The notes: generated by a model not told the origin, from the letters alone. A stretch of 64,000 bases of DNA from Phoenix dactylifera (GCF_009389715.1 NC_052404.1:8020745-8084744); one strand, 5' to 3'; counted from the first letter of the stretch, positions 22,860 through 35,525 are shown. Numbers and translations are program-made.

Positions 22860-23276
22860 TGCAGATAATGTGTCCAACCTACCTATGGACTGCATGCATG
22901 GTATTGGACTCAAAAGCAGGAACTGAGGTGCTGCATGAGAGAGGCTGATGTTTCCTGGATAGACATTGAGAACCTCCCACATTTGTCTGGAGGGGGATTT
23001 ATCGAGATGGCTTTCAAATCCTTCATTTTCTATTGCCATACCACATCCCCTTGTGCAGAACTGTTGGCCAATAATGTGCGCCGTGCCTTCACTCGAGATA
23101 TCTCATATTTATAGAAAAGCTAATAGTATGGCTGCTTATGTGGCCAATCACATTAGGACTACAACTCTATAGTAGACTTTGGAGTTCAATTTTTAGACAT
23201 TTTGTTTTCTGAATCTCATGGATGTATTTATTCTTAGTTGGTTTAATTTAATTGATTTACCCAAAAAAAAACAAAG
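22860..23276 (+). pseudogene. LINE 3' fragment, RNase H-like tail
   Basis: The plus-strand reading has CAELLANNVRRA, then in a shifted frame ISHIYRKANSMAAYVANHIR, followed by two stops and an A-rich end (23262-23274). The YRKAN..AAYVANH block is the same conserved C-terminal RNase H motif as in the other LINE fragments in the window. At least one frameshift separates the two parts. Confidence 0.6.
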
Positions 23277-23869
23277 GCAGGAACTTTGGGAAGCTATGAC
23301 TCCTATGGTCACCCATATTAGGATTCAAACGCGTGATACAAGCAAGAAAATGACAATAAATGGCTTCCATCTTTTACATTCTTTCGGCAAACCAAGAGGC
23401 ATGAACAGTTCTACTTTGCCCTTATGAAAGAAAAAGGAATAAAACAAGCATTGGATGTATCGAAATGAAGAGCCAATGCAGCAGAAGGCCTTGATTGCCG
23501 AGTCCCTCTCTTCCCTAGATTTTTTTACCTCTAGTAATCTCATTTCTACCTAGATGAATTCCTTTCTCCCCTCCATATGCATGTAAGAAAGGACATTTTC
23601 TTAACCTTGAAGGTGTCAAGAGAAAACAAAATTGCGATAGTAATAGGATCCATATGTTATGTTATCCTTTGCTAACTATCTTATCTTTTATTTTGTTTGT
23701 CGTCCTTATGCGCCTTTGGTGAACTTGAAAGGATGCTACAAAGCTATAGAGTATCATGCATGTTTGCACTGCACTACTACTTAACAGTTTCTCATTACCA
23801 CTGGTAATCTAAAATCAATAGTTATCAAGAAAGGGCAGATGACTTATCTAGGAATTTGACATCCCAAGA
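23277..23869. other. Unassigned intergenic sequence
   Basis: No gene or clear element was recognised. Confidence 0.35.
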
Positions 23870-23874
23870 TCTAC

Positions 23875-24292
23875 TATAAAGATCCATGACCTCAAGCAAA
23901 AAAGCTAATCAAGAAGGTATCATTTGGATTTTTTTGACTCTATATAAGTACCAAAATCTCTCCACATCTCATGTGGGACTAAACACATACTTGTATGGAT
24001 TCTCACATACTCCTTCTAAACTTTGATATCCTTGCCAGGCTAAATATTTAAGCCCAGTAATTTCCAATCACAAACACTACAATCAACCTATAGTCAATCC
24101 CCAAAGGTCCTGTATTGCGATATTTCCTAAACATACAAGGGCAGTGAACCAAATCCATCGTGATAACATTTGTAGCAATTCAGAATTTTGCTCAAAAAAC
24201 TAGTTGAAAGTATTATTTAGATTTTTTGGACATCTTTGAAATGTCTACAACCAATGTGTGGGATTAAATGTATGCTCGCATGGGTACTCATA
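23875..24292 (-). mobile_element. TRIM-type miniature LTR element, copy 2 (418 bp)
   Basis: Read on the minus strand, LTR1 (24292-24171) starts TATGAGTACCC and ends GAATTGCTACA. It is followed by TGTTATCACGATGG, an eroded tRNA-Met primer site. LTR2 starts TGTGAGAATCC at 24007 and ends ATCTTTATA at 23875. The 5 bases TCTAC occur exactly on both sides (23870-23874 and 24293-24297). Both LTRs share the TTTA(A/G)TCCCACA core with copy 1. The internal region of about 163 bp is longer than in copy 1, which has lost its end. No open frame of note. Confidence 0.8.
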
Positions 24293-24365
24293 TCTACCAT
24301 TAAATAATTCTATTGAATGACTAAATTTTAAGACTCGTTGCTAGCTTACTGGTAAGGAATTGACC

Positions 24366-25750
24366 TTTTTTTTTGCTACAACGGGTGATTCATACAACTA
24401 AGGCTGCAAATGGGTCGGGTCGATCCGTGACCCGACCCGACCCGCGTAGACCCGATCCGATCCAGATTTTAGGACCCGCGGATCCAGGTCGGATCCAAAA
24501 ATTGGACCCGAATCATTTTCTGGGTCGGGTCTGGGTTTACCGAACGGACCTGACCCGACCCGAATGGACCCAAAGAGAAAGAGAGAGAGAGGGAGAGAAG
24601 GAAAAAAAAGAGGAAAAGCTCGGATTCTCTCTCGATCTGTTATACTGTTGAAACCTCTAGTGTCTCGGTAGCTGGGTTTTTTTTCCTTCTGTTTTTTGGT
24701 TTTTGTTTCTTTTAACTTTTGAAGGGAGAAAGTGAGGGAACGCTGACCTGAATATGGGTCATGTGCCAATTTCTGCAATGGAATTGGATTTTGGAAGAAG
24801 GTCTGGGATTTTCTTTGCCCTCCTGAGAGGGGAGCTGGGAGACACCAAGTTCCGTCCAATCAGTCATATAGATAAAAAATAGTGTGATATGAAATTTGGC
24901 TTGTAGACGGACTTACTTAGTTCGTCACAGGTCATCTGTTCTGACTGGAGGTCAATTGCAAGTCTTTCAAGTCATGGGTCACCCAGCACCTCATAGTTAT
25001 GATATGGCCAAATTAGATTTGCCCAAAATTCTTTCCCAAAAGCACAAAAAATGGATCTGATTCGAACCCGAACCCAATCCGACTCGGATCCGGACCCGAC
25101 CCGACCCAACCCGATCTTCAACCGGGTCAGGTCTGGGTCCAAAATTAGGATCCGAACAAAAAATCGAGTCGGATCGGGATCACTCAAGACCCGACCCGAT
25201 CCGACCCATTTGCACTTCTACATACAACATGTGTACGGATACACCCAATAAAGTTGGAAAACAAAATATCATGAAACTCCCGAGATAGCTCCCCATCGTC
25301 TGCCCATACGGTGTTGTCGGCATGGTTGGCCACGTAAGTGGCCACCTAGTCCGCAGCCCCATCGGTTTCTCTAAACACATGCTTAGTCTGGACAACTCCT
25401 CCATCCTTCATCATCATCCAGATGTCATGAAGTAATGGATAGTCACCGGTAGTGACCCTCAAACCCCCTGGATCCAGCTGATGACCGTAGCCGAGTCACC
25501 CTCCAAGATGACTGAACTAGCTGATAGCACACGCTGAGCATGTCAAAGACCCACCCAGGCAACCCTCAGCTCCGCACTGGAAACTGTACAGTCAAATAAC
25601 TGACAACCTTTCCCTGCCACAATCCTAGAGTTCAGATCCCTAATAACGAAATCCGCTCCATCCTTTGTGCCTCCATTCAGCATCGACCCATCAAAATTAA
25701 TCTTGATGAAGCTATAATATCTTTTTCAAGATGTTTTCTCCTTCACGTGC
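24366..25750 (-). pseudogene. LINE 3' fragment with RNase H-like domain, split by a MITE
   Basis: A T run at 24366-24374 marks the poly(A) end of a minus-strand LINE. The coding part lies beyond an inserted MITE, at about 25240-25740. It reads INFDGSMLNGGTKDGADFVI, RDLNSRIVAGKGCQLFDC, SSAELRVAWVGL, a stop, VILEGDSATVISWIQG, a further stop, and, after a frame change, HVFRETDGAAD then a stop and VATYVANHADN. FDGS, the AEL glutamate and GDS are conserved RNase H positions. Several stops and at least one frameshift make it dead. Confidence 0.75.
24399..25220. mobile_element. hAT-type MITE (822 bp) nested in a LINE tail
   Basis: The exact 8-bp duplication CATACAAC flanks it (24391-24398 and 25221-25228), and 8 bp is the hAT target-site length. 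The left end is TAAGGCTGCAAATGGGTCGG; the right end reads TAGAAGTGCAAATGGGTCGG on the other strand, 16 of 20 identical. Just inside both ends are dense GACCCGACCCG-type repeats in opposite orientation. No transposase frame is present, so it is non-autonomous. Removing it and one target copy rejoins the LINE 3' region, so it inserted after the LINE. Confidence 0.88.
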
Positions 25751-27209
25751 TCGATCTTAGCAAACAACTAAGAGGACTAGTAGTTAAATGTGGATAATCT
25801 CCACTCTAATGCAACAAAATTTCCAAGCTTGTATCTTCTTCCATGTATTAAACTTAGTTACAGAAAGTTGGAAAAGTGGTACATAGTTGGTACATGCACA
25901 CACCTAGACACCCACACGCGCAAGCAGAGAGAGAGAGAAATGTGATGATGATGATGATGAGACCTTATCACTTGCTCTTTACTTTATTGGGCCAAACCTA
26001 GCTTCTTCTAAAAGCTGTCCTCATCACCTCGGTTGGAGATAATGCTCCAAGATGCAGTACTGCAGCAATTTGAATCACCACCACTTCACACATCTCTATA
26101 TAAGAACCTTGAACCCCCTAATTCCTATCTCCATCCTCTCCCTTTCTTGCTGATGGGTTCCCATCTCTTTCTCATCCTCAACTTCTTCTTCTTCTATCAC
26201 TGCCACCAGCACCACTACTATTATACCTCTGTCCTATATATATGCCTTCTGATAGGCTTTGGGAGAATCTAGCCGTTGGAAATTCAGCTATTCTCTTCTC
26301 ATCTATGGATTCACCTTGGGCTCAGGAAGTATGGTGCAGCCAAGGATGACTTGCCGACCCTTCGATAGAATTTTCTCTTGTGCCTCCTTTGGAGGAATTT
26401 TAGAGAAAGAGGCTGGCAAGTTGTCTTTGGCTACATCTTATTTCCTGCTCCTGATGTGAGGCCTGTGATGATACTGCTTATACGATACCAAATTCTGAGC
26501 AATATAAGTGAAGTTTTTCTTACATTTTAGGCATTTCATCGAATGTAACAGCAGTTCGGTATCAGAGTGAAAAATGTTCACTATTTCTTTATCATGTTTT
26601 GCAGCTGTATCAATAACAAGTCAAATACAGTTTCTCAAGCTTCTCCTTTCTGTTAACCATATGTTCCCTTCAGCTCAATATAATTCATGTTACAATAGAG
26701 CTACATGAGATACAGTTCAAATTCAATCATCGCCTATTGCGGCTGTTAAGTGTTCTCAATTCATGAGTCTACATTAGTGTACGTTCTACTCCATGGATTT
26801 ACAGTGCTTGGATTAAAAGTTTTTTTCTATATATATTTGCATTAATCCTCTGATATATATACACATTAGAAACAAGGAGCTGCCTACCTGCTTTGGGTGT
26901 TGTCGTCAGCTTTGTCCTCAGCTTATGTACGTACCGTTTCTTATTATTCTGATATATACTTTTTTTGTGTTACATGAAATATGTGCTGATTTGCGTGCTA
27001 ACATATCCGAAAATCACCTCGCAAAGTAGAACAATATAGATATTGGAATTAGGATCTTGTAGTTAGAAAACATAGTTGAGGGAGATTCAAGTAACAAACA
27101 TCCCTTAGCTCATAGGTCAGGATACTACCCCTTCATTGGGAAAGATCGCTGCTTCTATCCCACTGGAGTACTGATTATTCCACTAAAAATAATCCTAGGA
27201 GTACAAGCA
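25751..27209. other. Intergenic, no recognisable gene
   Basis: There is a GATGAT run near 25945-25960 and a pyrimidine-rich stretch with a 79-codon open frame (26033-26272) that matches nothing known. A GGTATCAGAG string at about 26558 resembles an LTR-element primer site, but no LTR pair was found around it. Confidence 0.35.
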
Positions 27210-27295
27210 GAGAAGTGACAGTTTCACAGCACACCGATTCTTGAAGCTCCTAGAGAAGTGACAGTTTCACAGCTCACTGCTTCTTGAAGCTCTTG
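27210..27295. repeat. 43-bp direct repeat, two copies
   Basis: GAGAAGTGACAGTTTCACAG begins at 27210 and again at 27253. The following bases through TTCTTGAAGCTC also repeat with few changes. This is a recent-looking tandem duplication in non-coding DNA. Confidence 0.85.
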
Positions 27296-27861
27296 ACAAG
27301 AGGGATTTGGACTTATATCATGCCCACTTTTTTCTCTTCTTTTTTTTTTCGTGGTAATGTGTGAGTGCTTATGACGTACAATTGCTGGATGCCACAATAG
27401 GAGTTAAGAGGAGCATTGGTTGATGTAGGAGTCCTATTTTCAAATATTACCTCACCTTACACTGTGATCTTTGTGATATGATCTTTTTGTTGGATTCTTC
27501 CAGCTCTTGGTTTTTACAATACTTAATTAGTTCCATTTTCTAACTTCTTGACTTCTTGTATTAGTGGCATAATAAGGATTTGGAGACTGACTGATATAGC
27601 CATTTCTTATTATTTCCTTTTCTTTAATTATCAGTTAAAATTCGACAATAATGTGTTACTTTCATCGGGATGATCTACCATTTTTACATTATTTAGTGAC
27701 AATAGGATAATTAAATGACCATTCATATATTCATGCAGTGATTTCACATTCCCTTCGTAGTATATAATATTCCTTTTTAGTACATTTTGTTTTTGTCAGT
27801 GATAGGGATTCATTACATGTGCATATGGATTCTTTTATTCAGACAGGTATGAGAGCGAGCG

Positions 27862-27864
<3 letters not shown>

Positions 27865-27896
<32 letters not shown>
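27865..27896. repeat. GA microsatellite
   Basis: A 32-base GA run is preceded by a few GAGC units. Another GA run of about 22 bases lies at 28568-28589. Confidence 0.95.
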
Positions 27897-27899
<3 letters not shown>

Positions 27900-28627
27900 T
27901 GTATTCTGCTACTCTCATTTCTTCTAGCAGACAAGGTACCTTTTAACCTTCCCAACAACTACTAACTACATGTTTTTTGCTTCTGGTATTTGATATCACA
28001 TTGCACTTGTAGCTGGTTGTCTATTGAACATGGTGTCCCATCTGATGCTGTTTACCACGACAGGTTTGAGAAACTAAATGGTTTAGTCTTCGAGCATTAA
28101 TAGATCCATAATTTAGTCATATCTCAGTCCTGGGCACCACACGCATGCTTAGCACAACATCAGAAAATGTTGTAATAGAAGTATCAGAGATCTCAGTAAA
28201 CTTTGTTGCAAGTTTGCACGACACTATCACATTCATTGTATATGTCTAGCCATAGTATTCACTGCAAAACTAATTCACGCAAATAGCAATATTCTCTTAG
28301 TTAACTTTTAATCAAGAGACACCATAAGATAGAGAATAGTTTTCTTTTCGTAAGCCAAATAGCAATATTCTCTTAGTTACTGTTTTCTTCTTTTCTCAAT
28401 TTTTATAGAAACCATTTATATATGCATGTTTCTTGAATGCAAGATATATTTTTCCAATGCAAGATATGATAGCCAAAAGGTTCTTTTCCTCCGGGAATTA
28501 GTTGTGAGTCAATAAACTCCTTTTTTCCTAATTGAACAAAGTGATTGGTTGCTTTGGGGGAGAGGGCGAGAGAGAGAGAGAGAGAGAGATTATATACGGC
28601 TGGATAAGGATAGCGGACGACATATAT

Positions 28628-29036
28628 ACCTTGTTTGGTTCGAGAAAAAGTGGGCAATGAAAAAACCCGAAAAAAAAAAAAGAAAGAAAAAGAAAGTAGC
28701 ATTTTTTACAAGAATTTTTTTATATATTTTATGAGAAAAAAATCTATTAGGAATATAAAAAGCTATTTTCTCATCGGTTGAAAATTGACATCTTTTTTTT
28801 GGCAAAATTATCCTTAAGCAATCAAAATGCATGAATAAGGTATTTTCTTTTATTAATGGTATAATTCATATTTCACACAACTTTTTTTAGAAAAATATAA
28901 GCTACTCGAAAATGTATCACTTTCTTATGGTCAACCAAATATACCAAAACTATTTTTTCAGATATCATATTTTTAGAAATTAGCTTTTTAAAAAAATATT
29001 TTGGTAAAAAAAAAAAATTGCGAACAAAACGAGTCC
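28628..29036. mobile_element. AT-rich MITE-like element
   Basis: The left end contains TTGTTTGGTTCG and the right end, read on the other strand, GACTCGTTTTGTTCGC, giving a rough inverted terminal match. The inside is very AT-rich, with no coding frame. A related stretch lies at 45890-46325, sharing the CAA(C/T)CAAA(C/T)AT..AAAACTATTTTTT phrase. The target duplication is not clear, so the superfamily is unassigned. Confidence 0.4.
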
Positions 29037-30352
29037 ATAATATGGAGTCGAGCTATGGAATAGGCAGAGGAATACAGCTCAACATTTATTGCAGTATTCA
29101 CCATCATCTTTTCTTATGCATTTTGTGAGTTTGTTGCTGAATCCAGATCAATCTTTTCATATTTTCTTAATCGCTACATTGAATGTACCAGGTGCTTTAT
29201 TGAAATGAAAAGGATGGTTTGGATACTTCCTCACTGATGCTAGCTTTGAAATTTTTTTGGAAATAAACTTTTGATCGGTGAACTATTGCGAGGGCAACCA
29301 TACTGCCTAGATTCTTAGGACAACTTCTGCTTGATATCAGTGGATCATGTGGATATCCCTCTCAAGGGCAATTAATGTGTTGAATATGATGGCAGCTTCT
29401 TGGAAAAACCAGATGGGAGAATCCATCTAGTGAGTTGGAGCTTGGAATAGGGAAATATTTTCGCTTATTAATAACTTGGGGGAAGTTTTCGCTTCCTCCA
29501 TTATCCCCTCAAAATAATAATAGTAATAAAAGAGCTATAGCTTAGAATAGGTAAATAAGATGAAGGTTCGTTTCTCCCTTTTAAATGTGATATGGAAGTT
29601 AATATTAAGTTTTACTTGATCCAAGAAGAAAATCGGATGAGATCGATCATACTATTTTTGGAATTTTAAAAAAGGATTAATAAATGAACCATGCACTAGT
29701 TGTATCTCGATATATATGTACGTGTCATCCTTGTGCATAAGCCATGCTAATCTTTTTTTTATTGGATGTCACTTGCATTATGTATACTTCATGTGCTTTC
29801 ATCTTTTTTCCCCTTTTTTCGTTATCTTTTAAGAATAGCTATAGGAGCATCGCCAATTAAGATTATCTTTCGAGGTCCAAACTCGTAGTCTCCTTCAAAA
29901 ATGCGAAAACCGGGCTATGATCTAGTTTGCTTACAATGTAATGCTCATGTATGGCTTAGTGGTGAGAAGAACATGAGCTATGGTTGATATTAACTTTTTA
30001 TGATTGGTAGTATGCAATGCTTGGGCAGTAATTTATATGACGCGCGTTGTGGGCTGATTAGCGTTGAGCAGTAGAATTATTGAACATGTCCAAAAACATG
30101 ATGGACCTTCGTTTCAATTGAAGCCCATTATTCCGAGCATAGCAGTGGGATTGAAGTTTTGTTTCCTTATTTTGATTTATCCCAAGTTCTGTGTGAGGAA
30201 CTCGATCGGCCTGGTATACTTCTAATGTTGATGCGTGCTCTATGCCTCTGATCTAGGATGGGCCTTTGTGTTAATTTGAGCGGGCCCAGAATGGAAGCCT
30301 GGAAGTGGAAGCCAGGGTTGACAACAAGCTGAACGAGCATGATCCTCTGCGA
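29037..30352. other. Intergenic, no recognisable gene
   Basis: AT-rich sequence with no open frame of note and no element recognised. Confidence 0.4.
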
Positions 30353-30517
30353 TGCACTGTTAGCTCCAAAAAATCCCGTGCAGCGCTCGATGTCTGCCAT
30401 CAGAAGATGGACGGCTATCAAACAAGATGTCCTTGTGTGTCATACACTGCGTATATTGTTTGATGGCCATCCATCTCTCGATGGGCGGCCATCGGGCGCT
30501 GCATCGAACTCTATAGT
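30353..30517. repeat. Foldback element, copy 2
   Basis: The left arm carries GCAGCGCTCGATG then AGATGGACGGCTATCAAACA (to about 30424). The right arm, read on the opposite strand, carries GCAGCGCCCGATG then AGATGGATGGCCATCAAACA. The arms are about 45 bp with few mismatches and extend outward with weaker TGCACT matches. The loop is about 30 bp. It is related to the segment at 990-1140. No coding capacity; a foldback or Mutator-like MITE is possible. Confidence 0.7.
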
Positions 30518-33500
30518 GCAAACAACGCACTCGACCATTATAAATGAAAATAGAAATGCTTAAGCTAGGGCTCTGATGAATGGAGCTGATGATGGCTCAT
30601 TTAGCAGTTTGAGCAGCTCCCTAGTGGCTGTAAAAGAGCTCAAAAAATTTTCATGGAGAGAGAAATGCTTATGCTTTCCCTAAAACAAAAAAAGAAGAAG
30701 AAGAGAAGAAAAAGACACAAATGCATATTGAGGAATGCTGCTAACCTTCTAGCCAGCAAAAGATTAATCAGTATGAGCTGGGGCAATAGTTCAATGATCA
30801 AACTCCTACTCTGCATGATGGAGGTTCCAAATTTAAAATCTAAGATCGAAGATGTGTCATAAAATATTACAGATCAGGATAAATTCTTCTCGGATGAGTC
30901 TCCTTCCCTTTCTTTCAAAAAGATAGATTATCAAGCAGCTGGAACAATTATTCAGTACTTAAAACATGAAGCTTAGTGGTGGTATCCAAGGATACAATAA
31001 TTCAGCACTTGCTCACATGCAATCATGTCATATATATACAATACTTGGTCCCGTATTTTGTAGAGAAAGCCAAGCTTGCTTTGCGTGATTCAAATGATTA
31101 GCAGTTTAATCAATAGCTAGAACACATCATTATTGGAAAATATTCTTATAGAGGTCAAGAGAGACTCTAGTGAAGCTGGTGAGAAATATAGCTAGGAGAT
31201 GCAATTGAGAGAACCAGATTCAGCATTCAGCTAATTTCTGGGGAGAGAAATCATAGTAGCAAACCTAGTTGGCAATAATAGCGTCTTCAATGCATATTTG
31301 AACATACCTATTTGAACTGATCATTCCCTTCACATTGCTACTGTTAATGGATGACAAGCTTGACCATGGAAGAATACCTAGATTTTGAGCCTCCCAGTGT
31401 CATTTTCCACCTTATCTCTGAAGTCTGAGTCATACCTAACATTGGAGACTATCTGTTTGAGGTTCTTTTAATTCTCAAAAAAGTCTAATTCAAAGACAAT
31501 AACATTTTTCTTCATAACATAGAAACGAGCCAAAAACCTACAGTTGGCCCTGTTGCTGGCCCTTTTAAATTCTTGGTGAGCTTGAGTTAATGTAGGTTGT
31601 GCACATCTAAATGTTGACGTCCTTCTAGGGAAAAAGGAGAACAAGAAGGAAGAGTGAAAATATTTTAAGCAGCTATCTTATAGAAGTCTTAAAATTTCAT
31701 TTTTATCAAGATCTAAAAGAGAGAATATCATTTTAAAAAAAACGTAGCGTTGAAGCTAATCTAATTATGGCTCTTGAGAAACCATCCAGCTTTTCTAAAA
31801 TCCATGATGAAGTAACCTAACCTTTCGAAGGCAAACTAGTTATGGCAATAATAACGAGAATAAGATAATGTGATCGACGATCAACATTCTTGAAATCATT
31901 CAACATGTTAGAATAATTTTCAAACTGTTCTTACTATCGAACTAACTATTGGAATTCATATCCTTTCTAGCCTTAACAATTTCGATGCTAGACATGAATA
32001 GGGATCAATTGCCTTGAGAATTTCTAGGAGCCAGTGGCAGTGACTGTTGTTTACTCAAAACAGAAAAAAGAAAAGCTACAATAACTTCTGAGTAAAACAT
32101 CAAGCATGCTGTCGTGACAAAAGCTGCATGGCACCTCTAAGCTTACAGTTTATTTTAGAGTTGAAGAGATATAAATCTATCTGGAAACAAAAGGGAAAAA
32201 AGATGTGAATGAATGGAAAACTTTAAATGGATATCAAAGAGTTGGAGTTGAATCTTTTAACAATTTCATGATACATTAAGTAGGATAATATGGTTCATAA
32301 TAGGAGGCCAACAAATATACAAATTTTTTGTTAGGGTTTTTGCACATATACCCTTGCAAATATGGAGTACATTATTTTTTGATCAAATATCATTATTTGC
32401 ATCTATCTCAATTCATCTTGTTTTTGCAATGCTGTCCTTACTATTATATTTTTGACTGATGATTTTAGTAAGTAATTCTTTTAGATATAAATGATTCTAT
32501 TATCATTTTGCAACAATACCTCTAAAATTTTATGCAAAATAAATCTTTACGATATAAATTGAATTTAAAATTTCCTAGGCATCTTGATGTAAAAGAATAA
32601 TAGAGTTATTTTATACTTAAAATAGATATTTGCTAACACTATCAGCCAAAAATCTAAATAGAAGGGTTATTCCGAAAATAGGATAATTTGATATGTATAA
32701 TTTTATACTCAAAATAGATATTTTCTAACATTATTGGCCAAAAATATAACAAGAAGGATAACTGTGAAAGCAGTGCGCGCGCGCGCGCGCGCAAATAGTT
32801 ATTTTTGAGAAATATATGCATATTTTGTCGATTTATTAGTAAAATATATAAGATAATAGGATTTTCCAAGGTAATCCAAAGGAACCTTCCTTGCACGTAG
32901 CCAATTCTAGAGAACTTGATTTTATGAAAATTAAAAAGATGTTTGATTGCGGACAAGTGAGGCATATCTCCTAAAGTAGTGGAATTCCTCCAAATTCCTG
33001 CCAAACACCTTAGAATAGGTGCTCATACAGGTCCAGGATATTCTTGCCATAGTATAAGTCTATTCCATCGCGAATTAAGCTTATCCATTTTTCAAACATT
33101 CTAAAACGGTGATAGAGCAATTTAGTTTTTGGGATAAAAACTAAATTATTGTGAAGTTCAATGCACACTAAATGCAGGTTATCCCTCCATTTTCTCTCCT
33201 TGTGTTCCTCACTCAAATACTATTTGGCAGAATACCTTGTTCATCAACAGTTGTCCTTGCCCCTGGTTCTGAGCCCATCAAATACTAAGCTACAAATAAT
33301 AAGACGCCCCACTAATTTGCACTCACTAATTTATCTCCCGTTAGCCCAGATTTGCTCCATTCTCAATAGCCAGAATAAACGACCCCTTGAGATCTCTACT
33401 AATTGCTCCAATTTAAAATTCTATGACTGAAATAAATATAGGATTGGCTGACAAGTGAAGTAACTCTTCTGGTGCAAAATAAAAGCTTAGCACCAACCCA

Positions 33501-34495
33501 TCTGCCCCAGTAGAAATGCAAACAAAAAGCCGACGTCATGATTCTGGGAGTACATTTCCCTTGGAGTTGGTGGGATCCCACAAAAGCTCTGGTGGCCCCT
33601 CCAGTTTATTGGGCCCCAGTGGTCACGGTTGATTCTGGTAGCATGGGGTCCACCCCCACTCCAACCTCGCATGACATGAACTCTCTCCTCATGAGCCCAT
33701 GCGAAGCCAAATACTAAGGATAAATGGGACTGGCACTGTGCCGGAAAAGACCACACAGGGCTTCAAACCATGTCCCTCGGATAGGCCATATACTAAACGA
33801 GAAGCCATATATACGCACATGAATTCTGTAAGGATCTATCAGTCCTTTCAACATTACTTTTAGACCAAGTCCGGACTATGGAATTTGATGATCCAAAACA
33901 ATGAGCAATTTCGCTAATTATATTTGCTCAAAAGAAGTGATAATTAGAAGGTGGACTGGTTCTAGCTCATGGGTCATCCATCCAATGGCCCTCTGTTTGG
34001 TGTCATTTGCATTGGAAGGAGGAACATCATATTTTTTATGATGGTTGTGGTCATGAAAGATGATGCGGTCATCAGAATTGAGGAAGTTGGAAGGGAATTT
34101 TCTTATTCTGACTTTTCTTTGGGTTGATCAGGTACTTAGGTGGCTTGTTACATATTACTGTCATCACAGAAACTTAAGCACGCGGGAATATCTATAATTC
34201 TGAAAGAATAAGCAGCATACATGGTAGGTAAGCCTAAAGGCAGCTATCGAAAGAATGATTTCAGTTACCTACAGAACATCATCACACCATTAAAAAATAA
34301 GTGCCATATGAACGCCACTAATCATATGATGGGCTTATTTCTATAATATTAGCATCCATGACGTGCACTCGCACTCTCTCCGAATTGTTCTCTGCCTCAC
34401 CCTATTTTTTCACTTGCATAGCGAGTTCTGCAGCTCTAAATTATATCTCTTCTAGCTATATAGAGCAATTGATTCTATTCTAATGCTTTTGTTGA
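30518..34495. other. Intergenic, no recognisable gene
   Basis: Nearly 4 kb of AT-rich sequence. It includes a (GC)9 tract at 32775-32792 and a GC-richer patch at 33500-33770 containing TGGGCCCCA, a TCP-like site, but no gene start was identified there. Confidence 0.4.
32775..32792. repeat. (GC)9 tract
   Basis: Nine GC dinucleotides in otherwise AT-rich DNA. Alternating GC can adopt Z-DNA. Confidence 0.95.
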
Positions 34496-34670
34496 TAATT
34501 TTTTTGTGTGGCTAAAACGGATGATTTATACAGTATGCATATATTTAATAAAATCAAAAAATAACAAGTCTCGGATTGCTCTAGGCAACTCTTCCTCTGC
34601 AACCCACAGCGTGCCGGCTTTTGTTGATATTTGGTAGACAGACCCAAAGGCTCCAAACTTGAGAGCACAT
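34496..34670 (-). pseudogene. LINE extreme 3' fragment
   Basis: The minus-strand reading LPRAIRDLLFFDFIKYMHTV ends in TAA, followed by GGCTAAAACGGATGATT-like sequence in reverse and a T run on the plus strand (34499-34505). The layout matches the tails of the LINE fragments at 20.1 and 24.4 kb (terminal frame, short 3' UTR containing an ACGG(G/A)TGATT-like phrase, then poly(A)). Confidence 0.5.
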
Positions 34671-35525
34671 CTTATGGAACAGAGAAATTCCTGGAGAAAT
34701 CTTGATAGAGAGTTGTTCCGGTAGGCTGCAGGCCACTGTCCTAATGTGTTCCTGATGTCGCTTGTTGACTGATATGAGAATCAGATATATCAATCAGCTT
34801 GTGATATTTCAACTCTCTCTCTCTCTTTTGAAGGAAAAAATATTTCAGCTTTCTTCTCATTCATGTTCTGCATTTCCTCATTGGACTTCCTTGTTCTCTC
34901 TCATTTGATTCATTCTTTTTTTTTTCCCCCAAGGGATTGTCACATTCCAAACTTCGACTGAGAAAATAATGGATAAATGTGTTAGCTGAAGCGGATGCCT
35001 TGGAGTAGAAATTAACCTTTTCTTCAGAGGAAGACAGCGACTTCCCGGGGACTTGTTGGAAAGTAGCTGGCAGTAGAATGAATTATTTATATGGAGCTCC
35101 TGAAAGGTAGTTCCCATCTCCATTTTGTTTCTCTGTTTTTTGTGAGTTTCACTGCAAGTAAAGCTAAGATAAGAGATCAGTTCAGGCAGAAGAAAAAGGT
35201 CAGAAAATATAGTTCTCGCTGCAGCTCATATCTATTCTCTTGTTTCTTTATTTGTTCCTTTCAACGGTCCAAATTTCTATGCTTTGGATTTCACTTATAC
35301 TTCTGTTCAAGTTCCTGCACTAGTTACGTTGCTCAGAAGAATCATAGATAATAAAAGAAGGAAGAAAGCAGCAACAATATACTATAAAATAGTGAAATAG
35401 CGGATTATCTGATTGATGAGGGAAGGTGGAAAATTTTGAGCTACACATGGCCTGATTCTGTGAATGTTTGTTATTTCTTCCAGATTATCGAGTATCGGTT
35501 TATAGAATATTGAAGTCGTTTAATC
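34671..35525. promoter_or_regulatory. Upstream region of the kinesin gene
   Basis: This should hold the promoter and 5' leader. TA-rich stretches occur, but no single TATA box or start site can be chosen. A leader intron is possible, since the sequence before the ATG (about 35466-35483) is pyrimidine-rich and ends in CAG. Confidence 0.35.

Noticed and set aside
26555-26570. Primer-binding-site-like GGTATCAGAG
   Set aside because: No flanking direct LTRs or TG...CA ends were found, so a single 10-base match is not enough.
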